From positions 16,152,236-16,216,235 of the forward strand of contig NC_066855.1 in the NCBI RefSeq assembly GCF_001640805.2: DNA of 64,000 bases, written 5' to 3'. Shown here in pieces: positions 49,501-59,100 of this stretch; position 1 is the stretch's first letter; each line of letters opens with the position of its first letter. This stretch comes from Lates calcarifer (Eukaryota; Chordata; Actinopteri; Centropomidae). The translations under genes and the position numbers were made by a program. Under the pieces are notes generated by a model. The model was given only the letters and a program-made list of their open reading frames with translations, did not search any database and was not told the DNA's origin.

Positions 49501-50254
49501 TTCAGGGAATTTTGTGAGACTCTGAAGTGAATGTCACATGTAATTAGTGTTGTGTAGGTAATCATCTGTTGTTTTTTTATGTTTTCTTATGCATGACTTA
49601 CAGTTTGCATGCATGACTGTGGCGAGCCTGTTAAGGATGATGCATGTAAATTGTCATGTGTTACTTTGCCCTCTGCTGGAGAAAAAATGCCTTACATCCC
49701 TTGTTTGAGCAGAGCTGAATCATGTCCACCCTCTGCACAGCAGTCACAGTCTGTCAAGTATGCAAAGGTTATGGTTGCCAAGATATTGACTCAATGAGAC
49801 ATCTGACATATTTTTCTGAGCATTCCCAAACTTAATTTCATCTCACTACTGAAACAAACTTATACATCAAAAAATAAAAAAATACATCTGTACAAATAAG
49901 GTCTCCATTAAGACCACAGCTCTTTAGGATTTGGGTTTTGTGTGCTCGTTGCTGTTGTCTCGCTCCTGCTGTGCAGCCATTGTTCTCCTTAACCTCTGAT
50001 CACCAGGTGGAGTTTTCTTCTGCCAGGAGAGCTTTGCTCTGCAGCACGCCTCTGCCATCTTTGAGTGGGTCTACTGCACGCTCATCATGCTCTTCTATGG
50101 GACGTTTGCCTTCGAGTTCGGGGGCATGTCAGGGGACACGCTGATGGTCCTGTCCAGAGGAGGGGGAGTGCAGAGCTTCTCCACCTCTCAACATAAAGCG
50201 GAGGTGGGCGCCGGGTCCAACCATCATCAGCCGGAGAGTTTATCGATCCTGTAA
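27216..50254 (+). CDS. tmem150a: Transmembrane protein 150A-like (seven coding exons, complete)
   Basis: Coding exons are 27216-27280, 34495-34542, 35844-35930, 37776-37843, 42525-42652, 49273-49450 and 50007-50254. Phases all agree and give 273 aa (human TMEM150A has 271). The protein belongs to the TMEM150/DRAM/Sfk1 (Frag1) six-span family. In mammals TMEM150A is a plasma-membrane protein that works with the PI4K type III alpha complex to maintain PI4P/PI(4,5)P2. Visible features are TM1 from [20 protein letters not shown], the sequon NES at 41-43, the [11 protein letters not shown] block at 57-67, the following [15 protein letters not shown], the VGNFQ end of exon 5, [12 protein letters not shown] in exon 6 and [13 protein letters not shown] in exon 7. 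The exon 6 donor (GTATCC) is weak but the protein alignment requires it. Intron 1 is 7.2 kb and contains the large transposon. A paralogous tmem150 name is possible. Confidence 0.9.
27556..27732 (+). repeat. Left terminal inverted repeat (177 bp) of foldback-like element
   Basis: It begins near CATCTATGGCAAGCCC and ends near CTAGTTCGCATC. It matches the reverse complement of 29795-29971 almost base for base over the same length. It contains most of the periodic ACTAGT array. Confidence 0.85.
27619..27850. repeat. Periodic ACTAGT-like array, 20-21 bp spacing
   Basis: ACTAGT or a one-mismatch version starts at 27619, 27638, 27659, 27679, 27700, 27720, 27741, 27762, 27783, 27803, 27824 and 27845. 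The 14-15 bases between the cores are not conserved. The array runs past the inverted repeat into the interior. The right end has its own set at 29802, 29823, 29844, 29864, 29884 and 29903. The spacing is close to two helical turns, so all the cores would face the same side of the DNA. Confidence 0.8.
28078..28994 (+). CDS. Candidate two-exon mini-gene inside the transposon (58 aa, unrecognised)
   Basis: Exon A is 28078-28136: ATG, 19 codons starting [10 protein letters not shown], then a good donor AAG/GTAAGA. Exon B begins at 28877 after a pyrimidine-rich TTTTTCAG acceptor. It continues in phase for 38 further codons ([10 protein letters not shown] and on) to TGA at 28992-28994. An AATAAA follows at 29141-29146. 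Acceptor, stop and poly(A) signal look like a terminal exon. A second frame of exon B is also open for 32 codons, so the coding claim is weak. I do not recognise the protein. It may be a non-coding transcript captured by, or native to, the element. Confidence 0.22.
28411..28542 (+). repeat. Three-copy tandem repeat, about 41 bp unit
   Basis: The unit CCTGAACTGACAGAGC(A/G)C followed by TTGTTAGCTAACATTAGTTAG is repeated three times. The second copy has an extra CATTAGTTAG. The GTTAGCTAAC core is itself palindromic. Confidence 0.85.
29577..30192. repeat. Large imperfect palindrome (two 216-bp arms)
   Basis: Bases 29577-29792 and 29977-30192 are inverted copies of each other with few mismatches. 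The 184-bp centre is the right terminal repeat of the transposon. The left arm is the inside edge of the transposon and the right arm lies outside its end, so the element has a second, inverted interior segment attached. An ORF at 29904-30092 on the minus strand is only the inverted arm. Confidence 0.85.
29795..29971 (-). repeat. Right terminal inverted repeat (177 bp)
   Basis: This is the reverse complement of 27556-27732, with the same length and about the same end points. It ends outward in GGGCTTGCCATGGATG. Confidence 0.85.
30216..30307. repeat. Third, partial copy of the terminal repeat
   Basis: It runs from GAACTAGTGCAACTTTGTC to GGGCTTTCCATATCCAT, in the same orientation as the right terminal repeat. 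Two ACTAGT cores (30219, 30239) keep the 20-bp spacing. It closes the inverted arm that follows the main element. Confidence 0.75.
30563..30597. repeat. (TA)n microsatellite
   Basis: TA units with one GA interruption, in intron 1 of the TMEM150A-type gene. Confidence 0.85.
30700..34480. other. Rest of TMEM150A-type intron 1: repeat debris
   Basis: The pieces include partial copies of the GCTTAGCATAAAG-type element (30780-30850, 31570-31640, end-like sequence 32190-32260). A repeat near 33735-33990 contains AATTTCATGGCAAACC and resembles the one at 48590-48960. No exon is seen. Confidence 0.45.
34550..34620. repeat. (CA)n microsatellite at an exon edge
   Basis: About 30 CA units with TG interruptions start only 8 bases after the donor of coding exon 2 (exon end 34542). 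ORFs over it are artefacts. Confidence 0.95.
36301..36625 (+). mobile_element. SINE-like repeat with rearranged middle
   Basis: The head GTGCAGTGGTTAGCACTGTC (36315-36335) and the tail with CACCCCACCTCTTGCCCAAT and GGGATTGGCTCCAGCCCC are present. The middle is replaced by unrelated AT-rich DNA. Same family as 23.5 kb. Confidence 0.65.
38325..38455 (+). mobile_element. SINE-like repeat, 3' half
   Basis: It contains TGCACTGGCGATCTGTCCAG, GGGATAGGTTCCAGCCCC and an AATGGATGAATG tail, which is the 3' part of the 23.5 kb repeat family. Confidence 0.65.
38700..38930 (+). repeat. Dispersed repeat, copy 2
   Basis: Its end (GGCTCCATTCTCCCTGTTAC, TGTTATTTTAAGGTAAAATA) is the reverse complement of the 11.9 kb copy. 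Confidence 0.6.
38940..42480. other. TMEM150A-type intron 4, no exon seen
   Basis: A 124-aa minus-strand ORF (40432-40806) and others here show no domain, no conservation cue and no splice context. Confidence 0.4.
42660..45320. other. TMEM150A-type intron 5, first half
   Basis: Repeat fragments include a GGATTGCCATGAAATCTGGT-type piece near 42840 and a poly(T) run at 43548-43566. No coding exon is recognised. Confidence 0.4.
45330..45640 (+). repeat. Dispersed 300-bp repeat, copy 1
   Basis: GTTTGCTGCTGAGCTGGTAG, TTTTCTCTGAAAACAGCTGC and GTGAACCAAAACAATAC match the reverse complement of 59290-59640 almost end to end. The family is unknown to me; no ORF is conserved between the copies. Confidence 0.7.
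46235..46400 (-). mobile_element. LINE (L2-like) 3' tail, antisense
   Basis: CAATTTTATTTATATATGCG, GTTATCTCGAGGCACT and TTTACAGAGACCCAACAG are the reverse complement of the 3' end of the 2.1-2.7 kb LINE family. Confidence 0.7.
46900..47105 (-). mobile_element. SINE-like repeat, antisense
   Basis: The order GCCAATCCCAGCTGGCACTG, TATCACAGGGCTGACATAG, GCATGTCTTTGGACTGTGG and GGGAGAACATGCAGACTCG is the reverse complement of the 23.5 kb family. Confidence 0.7.
48165..48340 (+). repeat. Dispersed repeat carrying nuclear-receptor half-sites
   Basis: It contains CTTCTTCAAATTTCGTACAA, TTTTGGTGGTCATAGGTC and the half-site cluster. It is related to 23030-23345. A second repeat piece follows at 48590-48960 (ATTTCATGGGAATCCTTTTG). 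Confidence 0.6.
48266..48284 (+). promoter_or_regulatory. DR1 plus adjacent half-site
   Basis: AGGTCA-A-AGGTCA (48266-48278) is followed at once by a third AGGTCA (48279-48284). This is the same perfect DR1 as at 23317, within a related repeat. It lies in intron 5 of the TMEM150A-type gene. Confidence 0.4.
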
Positions 50255-51160
50255 CTGAACTGCAGCGAACTTCAGTGGCAAATTGTGAACCAATCTGGAC
50301 GACTGGAAGCTGCTTCCTGCATATCACCATGCACATAGCCACAGTACCAAAGCTGTTCACCTCAGCAGTGACCAAAGACTGATAGACTTTACAGATCTTT
50401 ATCCTACTTTGTAAAAGTACAAGCTACACTGCAAAACCTTGCACAATATTGTAAGTGCCTTTCTGAACACAAAGGCCAGCAGAGAGATTTATACACACAC
50501 ACACACACACAGTCCTTGATGTTTGTTTTAATTATCTCAGTGTAACAATCGGTCTCTAAATTCTTGGCCGAAGTTGCCTTTCATCTGATCAGACGTCCTG
50601 AAAGTGCCTCACATGTCGCCTCTCGCTTCAGGCGGCGTCAGCACTGGCGTTTGTTTGAATGTTTAGACGTTCGGACATCGAGCTCCGTATTGTTCCCACT
50701 CAGGAAGTTTTGTTACATCATCAGCTCTCGCTCTTTACCTCAATAGTAAGGTGAAGCTTTCCAAAAAAAACTCTTGACAATAGATGGATGATCACCATGT
50801 GCCAAGAATAATAATGTGTTTCATTTTTAAGTGATTTAATTGTTAACACAGTGAGTGAAGGCAGGAGTATCTGCTCTCATGCTGAAAAATGTTTCATGTT
50901 TTTCTAAGTTTATCCTTTAATTCAAGTTATGATATCCACAGAAATACTTTGTGCAACTCTTTATGGCAATATTACCTGAGTATAGCTGTGTCATGCTGCC
51001 CAGATAAGCTCTGATGTATATTTTCTTTAATATCATTTCAGCTTTTTTGCAGGAAAAAAGTCAGTAACAGTGACTTTACAGCTTTAACGGGACCAAACTG
51101 TAAGGAAGGAAGTTGCTGTATTTGACTTATATACAGAAAATAAAGTTCTGCAGTGTATGG
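50255..51160 (+). other. 3' UTR of the TMEM150A-type gene
   Basis: Non-coding sequence follows the stop at 50252-50254. It includes a short CA run (50495-50511) and ends at a candidate poly(A) signal. Confidence 0.55.
51139..51144 (+). terminator. Candidate polyadenylation signal
   Basis: AATAAA about 885 bases after the stop codon, followed by GT-rich DNA (GTTCTGCAGTGTATGG), which fits a cleavage/polyadenylation site. Confidence 0.5.
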
Positions 51161-51397
51161 AGCAAAAACAAGTTAAAGCAAATAGAAAAAACAAAAAATG
51201 ATTTACTTATTTTGTGTTCTTCATTCATACTGTACATAAAATACAGCCTTAAGCACATGTTTTATTGTTGAAAAATCATATTTACAAGATTTTCCAGAGC
51301 TAATGACAAAGTATGTGCAAAGAATGAGATATTATTCATGAGATTTATGCCCCAGAAAGCTGTAGATTCAGTTTTTTTTCCTTCATCTTTGGGAAAT

Positions 51398-52700
51398 CGA
51401 ATGTATTTACAGATGACACCTCATCTTTGTTTTGCAGGTATCTGTGGGTCAGGATGAAATTCTGTTTTATAACCAAATAATGTAAAAGGTGATAAACAGC
51501 CATTTCATCTAAAACACTGACTGCAGAGGAAAAGATAATAGTGTTGATTTCCTTCTGAAAACCCAAATGCCAAGAGCTCTAAAAACTATTCAGCATTCTC
51601 TGCAGCCTGTGTGATAACATACCTTTAAAGGCTTTAGATCATCATGCTAAATGAACTATACCAGCTTCTCCAGGACATCTTTATCTCCCTCTTCTAAGAT
51701 CACATCCCTTTGTTTCCAATCGTTTTTGTGCGGACACAAAACGCCAAATAATATCACACTTACGATACATTATTTTAATCTCAAAAATGGACTTCAGTTT
51801 GTGCTTTTCTTTCTTAATGAATGACACAACATAAAGAGCTCTGAAAACTAAAAGACTCACAGTCTATATTCTAATTTAAGACTTTTAAAGGCTTTAGATC
51901 ATCCAGTGTAACTATGAAAGCCATTTTCTAATCTTTGTTTTGAAGCTGAATTGAAAGTGGAACTGAAATTCAATATTTCATACCAAATACTTTAAAACTG
52001 GACAAAACTCGTGACGGTATCATCTTAAACGTCAACCTCCGAAGAAAATATAATTGTATGTTCAGGTTACAGGTTTGTGCGTTGATTTCTTATCAAAAAA
52101 AAATAAACATTTAGACCTCTAAAGACTATTAAGAGTCACAGTCTGCAGCTTAAGAGTCACTGACATTTGAAACCTCTTTGGGACATTTAATTGTGAAATC
52201 ACATCTCATCTTTGTTTTACTGTCATGTTGTGGAAATCAAGTGCCTGCAGCTCCTCATGAAATTCAGTGTTTTAATATCAAATAGCCAAAACAACATTTT
52301 ATGGACCTAGGAGGAGGTCCATATTTCTTAATGAAAACCATTACAACAAGAGCTGTGAAAAAGGTAGAGAAAAAGAAAAGAAGTGCCAACACCTTTACAG
52401 GTTTCAAATGATCCATCCAGGATGCAGTAAAAATGCTTCAAATGATTTACAACATTTAAAAGTTCTTTGGAGTGTCTTTATCTCCTCCTCCTGAGATCAT
52501 CTCTCATCTTTGTTTTGTGGTTGGTTTGTGTCAGTCAAACACCAAGACTCATAAAAACCATTGAGACTTTCTTGTAATTACTTTAAGATCTTCAAGGCTT
52601 TATATCAATAGGTGTAAAACCTGCAGATACTCACTAGCACTGTATAGTATCTATCAAAGAGTAAGAAAAATATAGATTATTGGATTGTTTCTCCTAAAGT
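51398..52700. repeat. Degenerate tandem repeat, about five units of 225-300 bp
   Basis: Several motifs recur in the same order. CTCATCTTTGTTTTG-like starts lie near 51420, 51704 (decayed), 51927, 52203 and 52500. ACCAAATA-like motifs lie near 51471, 51744, 51979 and 52278. AAGAGCTCTGAAAACT-like motifs lie near 51566, 51832, 52112 and 52348. AAAGGCTTTAGATCATCC-like motifs lie near 51627, 51887, 52397 and 52589. CTTTATCTCC..GATCAC-like motifs lie near 51680 and 52476. The units are strongly diverged and non-coding. They fill most of the gap between the converging TMEM150A-type and mat1a genes and may be part of the mat1a 3' UTR. Confidence 0.65.
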
Positions 52701-53110
52701 GTTCATGGCTATTCTCCCTTTAAATTTGGTCATCCTCTTATTTCTGGACATCGAAGCCAAATAGTTGCAGACAACAACTTTCTCAACCAACTTCTGTGTG
52801 AATCAAACTGCAGGCACGCTGACCGTACACTGTATCTACGAGACAAAATACCAAATAGCTCACTCATATTTCTTGTTACTATTGAGGGGCCACATAGTCA
52901 TAAATTACATATGAAGCTTCTTCCTCTGCCCAATGACCAGAGATTATCTGCGCCCCACCCTGACCCATCCCTCCGTCCCCTCCCCTGCTCACTGGCAGCT
53001 GCCTTTACTTACTGGGTTACAGGAGCACGAGGACTGCTATCTATAAATCATTTACGCTCACACACACTCTCACACACACACACACACATATACACTGATA
53101 CATAGATACA

Positions 53111-56100
53111 CTAGAAGTTGAGGTTCTTTGGGACTTCCCAGGGAAACTCCTTCCTGCCGAAATGTCCGTAGCAGGCTGTCTTCTGGTAGATTGGTCTCTT
53201 CAGATCCAGGTCCCTAAAGCCAAAATGAGTAGGCAAGGCATATTCAGAGTAACGTAACCTAAACATTTCCATGATGAAGTATAATCAAACTTCATATAAC
53301 AGCCAATCAGATGCTGTAGTATCAGTTAAATGCTGACCTGACGATGATGCCGGGTCTGAGGTCAAAGTTTTTATTGATGATCTGCAGCAGCTCCTTCTCA
53401 TTCTTCTGAGAGGAGCCGTAGGTGAATAGGGAGATGGACAGTGGTTGAGCTACTCCGATCGCATACGCCACCTGGAAATAAAGACAAGCGACACAGTGAA
53501 TCACATGGCAAAACACTGGCTGACATGGATGGAGCCAGGCCAGTCAGGTTCTTCTACAGCAAACTGGATCTGGCTTGGTGAAAAGGGGCATTGTCATGTT
53601 GAAACAGGAAATGGACAAACATAAACTCCCTACACTTCTCTGTTAAGAGATAAGCTCCAGATGTTAACATTATCTTGTAAGGATCATGCTAGAGAATTTA
53701 AGGCATTTGCAGATACAGCAGATACAATTTGAACCTTTAAAATTACCTAGAAAATGTGAAAGCCATATTAAATCATGACTGACATTACTCAGGAAGGATT
53801 TGATATCATCTCACCTGCACCAGCACCCTCCTGCACAGCTTGGCCTTCACCAGAGACTTTGCCACCCAGCGGGCGGCGTAGGCAGCTGAGCGGTCCACCT
53901 TAGTGTAGTCCTTCCCAGAGAAGGCCCCGCCACCATGGGCCCCCCAGCCACCGTAGGTGTCGACTATTATCTTCCTGCCCGTCACTCCAGCGTCACCCTG
54001 CAGAAGAACACACACACACACACATAACTTATAAGGATTTTTTTGAATAGGTTCAACCATAGTATTTAATTTATTTAAATGTGAGCTTGCAGCTGTGTGT
54101 AACACAAAGTTTAACAGACTTAACATCTTCTTTTCTAACATTTTTTCCTTGGCCTCAATGGAAAATGCAATGACATCAGGCAAAGACGTGAAGAGAATTT
54201 AGGGAAAGAGAGAATCTGACTGTACTTACTCTGGGCTGTTTTTAAGCCTGCTTTATCTATAACAAATGAAAAGATAAATACTGTGACAAACAAAAGAATT
54301 ACAGCTATTAAAGAAACAACTTCAGTTTATACACAGGGAACATTTAACCATCAATTAAGATAAGATAATCCTTTGTTAGTCCTACAATGGGGAAATTTAC
54401 ACTCACAAGACACACATTACTCACAAGAAGTAATAAAAACAACAACAAGACAAATGAAATGATGAAATAATATAATAACATGACAGGAATATATAAGTTG
54501 AGAAAGTTAAGTAATCAGAATAATAATTCAATAAAAATAAGGCAGAGTAAGTTAGCCTATATTCAGCTCATACAGTTTACTGACAAGGCTGTTGTGAAGT
54601 AGCTGTAGCTCAACAATATGTAGTCAATCGACATTCATATATTTCTTATTTTGTTCAACTCAGAGGACTCGACCTCTAATCATGGCTCCCACTTAATTAC
54701 ATCCGGGTCATTTAACTCAGTTTGGAGCATTCCTGGCTCCCTTTTAGCCGATTGGATCTAGCGTTAGCGGTATTCTTTACAACGATTGGCTCACTCGCAG
54801 CTGCGAAACGAACCTCCAATCATATTCATTCAGGTGAACACGGCGGACAGTTTAACTTCCTCGCGTGTTGCGGCGGCGTCTGAGTTTCTCGTTTTTGATA
54901 ATTAAAGAGTTTTAAATGACGATGCTGCGCCGGATAAAGGTAGAATTTCCTGGTGCTTGCTGTTTGACAGTGTCCACTGCGAGGAGCCTGTTCACCGGAT
55001 TTCAACACGCCAGAACATCCCGGGACTTTGCTACGGTATGTAGCCTACATGCTGCTTGTGCTGCTTGCGTTTTAATTCATGGTTAGCTACATGCTATGTT
55101 TTGGCTCAGTAGAAGTTGTGTTTCCTTGGCAATGCCAGTAAAATACCTATGGCTGCTGTTGAGGTTCAGTGTGAGGTAAACATGAGTTATTGGCCATGCA
55201 GGTGATTTTGTGTTGCTGGCTGCTCAGTGAGCTATGACTCCACTGAATCTGTGTGCTCTCATCTGCAATGTATGTGTATTTATTTGCAATGATATTAGCC
55301 AAATGTAGCCAAACGTTGCAGTCTAGCTAATTTGTGTAGCTGGCAGAGTGGGGATTTGTGGCACATTTCACTACTTCCAAGGTGCATGGTGAGGAGAAGT
55401 AACCTTTATAGACCACATTGAGACCTTAAGACCTTTACCTGTGGTCCACCGATCACAAACCGTCCGCTGGGCTGCAGGTGATAGATGGTGTTCTCGTCCA
55501 GATACTTGGATGGGACCACAGCTTTGATGACCTTCTCCTTCAAGGACTTTCTTCTGCTCCTCCAGGCTCACATAGTCATCGTGCTGCACCGAGATCACCA
55601 CAGTGTGGACCCTCTTGGGAATCACAGCACCATTTTCCTGGGTATAATGAACTGTCACCTGGATAAGGGTGGAGGGAAGGTGGAGTTTTTAAGCGTATTT
55701 ACTGTATTCCTGCATTAAGACATGCACATTATCCTCGTTCACATCTAGAGGCAACCTTCCTTGGGCTTTTGCAGACCAAGGCCTTGATTCTCGGGTGTGT
55801 CACGTGTGCAGTGAACTCATTGCACAGGCTGAAAGTGTTATTGGAAAGACGTCTCCCAGCTCAGATGTTGCATACCAGCGTGCTCTGGTTGGTGTCTGCT
55901 GGTAAGCACATTCTGGAGGCTACGATCACTGTCCCACATATAGTGCTAGAGAGTTAAGTATTCACTATAAACAGAGGGAGAGGAGCTGGACTTCCTTTCA
56001 ACACCTGAAACGTGTCATGTTTGTGATTCTCAGTGCAAGTTGTACCTGTTAACCTATTTACCAATTAAAAGTACAGTATTGAGTTTTATGTGAAACAGAA

Positions 56101-59100
56101 TTCAACTGTGTGCGAACAGTTATGTAAAGGCACACAACCATTAGTTGTACTAACAGACAGGTTTACTGGTGACTTTGAAGACAAAAGACTTTGTTAGTGA
56201 TTTAAGTATGCTTGATGATGAAGTCCATTTCATATGCTGATTTAGGGGCCGCTGTTTTGTAAAATGGCTGTAATTTCTGATGGGTTCTTCCAGTTGGTAA
56301 ATCATAAACTTGAGCTGTGTTTTAGGAAATGAGCCTGATGAAAGACAAAGCTCTTTATTGCAATGTAATGTTCTTGTCAGACACATGTTTCACCACAGCA
56401 ACAATATTTTTTGGTGTCTTATAGACGGTGTGGGCTGGTTAGTTGTGTATCTAGTTGTGTATTTTGATCCCACCTGTGTCTTGGAGTCTGGGCGGAGCCA
56501 GGGGACTGTACCGTTTCGTCTCAGTTCAGCCATCTTGGCGTTGAGTTTGTGGGCGAGGACTATAGTGAGAGGCATGCACTCCTCTGTCTCATCTGTGGCG
56601 TATCCAAACATCAGACCCTGTCCACATAGAATGAGTTGAATTAAAACTATTAAGTTAAGTTGTCTCAAAGGTCTTTATCCTGTTTGTGGCAGTTGAGCTC
56701 TGATTCCATAGTTTTGACTTTCAAAACAATATGGTTTCTCAAGGATACAAATGCAAGGACACTATTTGATAAAAGAGACAGTATTTGTTGCCAGGTGTCC
56801 ACCTGGTCTCCAGCTCCAATGTCACTCTCTAGACGATCGATGTGAACTCCCTGTGCAATATCAGGGGACTGCTGCTCCAGAGCCACCAGCACGTTACAGG
56901 TCTTATAATCAAAGCCTGGACGGAGACATGGAGAGAGGACAAGTCAGAATCTGAGTAATTTTACGTAAAGCAAAGTGCTGCATCTGACAGATTAAAGTTG
57001 TCAATCAAAGCTAAAGAAGTACAAGGCGCTGTTACACTTCACCTTTCTCTGAGTTGTCATAACCGATATATCGGATGGTGTCTCTCACCACTCTCTGGTA
57101 GTCCACATTGGCCCGGGATGTGATCTCGCCACAAAGTAGCACCATGCCTGTCTTACACACCGTCTCTGTTTGAACACACAGAGCACATCACACTACTCAT
57201 GGGACTGTCCTGAGAAGTTTAGGTTTTTTCATACATTTCTTACCATTTTATTCTTTATTTATTCCTTTGCATTTTTAACCTTTACAGTCTCCTGTGAGAA
57301 GTGTGTAATACTTCACAGCACTCAGAAGAAGCCTGCTTGGTGATTCTTTCATTTATCAACCCCTTTAATGAATTTTCTGTTGCCTGAGCGATTGGCTTTG
57401 TTTCCTGTACATGGCCTGTCAGTTACACTGCTTTGGCACTTTAATAAGTGCTTTCCACTTATTTGTGAATTTAATACAACATGCAGTCGTTGTATCTGCT
57501 CTTATTGTGTACAGGAACACAGTTTTGTATATTTTGTGTTTCTGTATACTGATGAAATGTGGTTTTGTTGACCTGGAGCATCCTTGATGACATCAAGAGA
57601 TCTGGTATAAAGGTTACAAGTAGAGCCCACGTCCTTTTTCAGTTTGACAAGAAGTAGAATCAAGAAGCTATACCAGATAAGCAAGTTGTCAGCTATAGAA
57701 AAGTAACGAAGGAACTGACTTTTCTAACAGGTACTCACAGACTGTAGCTTCTAGATTGGCTTGGCTCTAAAAACCATTAATTCTCAGATTTACTGTAGGG
57801 AAGACAATTCACTCTTATATTTGTGTGCTGCTTCCCTCTGCTGGAGGAAAACACATTGTTACTCACCACAAGCCACTTTGGCATCAGGGTCTTGCTTCAG
57901 ATGAGCATCTAGCACCGCATCACTGATTTGATCACATATCTTATCTGGGAAGACAAGAGAAGGATTTAAATACATCATTAACTGCATCATGTATTTGAGC
58001 TGGAGATATCAGGTTGTTTCCTCGTGTGACCTTCTGCTGCACATCAGATTCCTCATCTGGGCAAAGCCTGAAAATATCAGATTTCACTGCTCCATCAGAG
58101 GACTACACATCAGTCCTGTTAGGAGCTGCAGCCCTATGAATAGCCTTGGCTTGGTGAATACATTCCAGTGTGACATGATATACAGTAACTCCGTCAGATC
58201 ATCAAAGATCCACCACACTGACGTTAACGGTACTGACACATGTTAAAGTGTCTTTAATTGTCCATTGCCCCACATTTATTTGAGTATTTAAGTTGTTAGC
58301 CACATATGACCCCCTTCCAAAATATTGAAATATCAGCCAGTGGTGAGACAGCTCCAATGCAAATCATCTTGTTTGAAGAATTTAACAAGATTAAGTTTAA
58401 TTCTTTGTAAATCTGTTGCAGCAGAGTGTCTTATTTCAAGCTCTAGTCACTCTGTCTGTCTTGAACCTTTTTGTAAAACTATACAGTATTCCTGAGCAAA
58501 AACACTTAAATTTTATATTAATGTTTTAGGACTCCTTTGTAGACAGAGGATTGAGGCTTTTGCAGACTTAACTGCACAACCAGTTAGTACTTTTACTTTG
58601 ATACTTTAAGTGCATTTTGCTGTTAATATCTCAGCACTTTTAGTTGATAAAATTTTGAAATTCAAGACTTTTCAGACAAAAGTTTTTGTCAATGCCAATT
58701 TTTTCAGTCACCGTTGCCAGACCAGTTCAGAGTGTAGGAATCTGTAGGCTGAGAAATTTAAAACCATCCATGATGTTGACAGATACGTCAGTGGTGACTG
58801 GGGTATTGGTGGTTGTGTTGTCAAATTATGGTTTTGCACACTTTGAGTGAAGGTTGCTGAGACTGAGACCAAACCTGTGGTACACCTGTACTCATAACAA
58901 TAGTGGAAGAATACCCATGTACAGGTAGGTTTGACCACCAGTTTTGCTGTTGCAGTGGTGTTAAACATTGTCATTTTGTTTGCATGAATGAATGAACTGA
59001 ATGAATGAAGTTTTTATTATTGTCATGCATAGAAATATATACATTTTCAAACATTATTTTTTTTTAAACGTTGGGCTTGAAATATTGAGTTGACTGAACA

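Noticed and set aside
54916..55035. First exon of GHITM (presequence end SRDFAT resembles SREYAT of GHITM)
   Set aside because: The following GHITM sequence (KTRIGIRRG-like) is not found on the plus strand of the rest of the window; a short presequence match is not enough.
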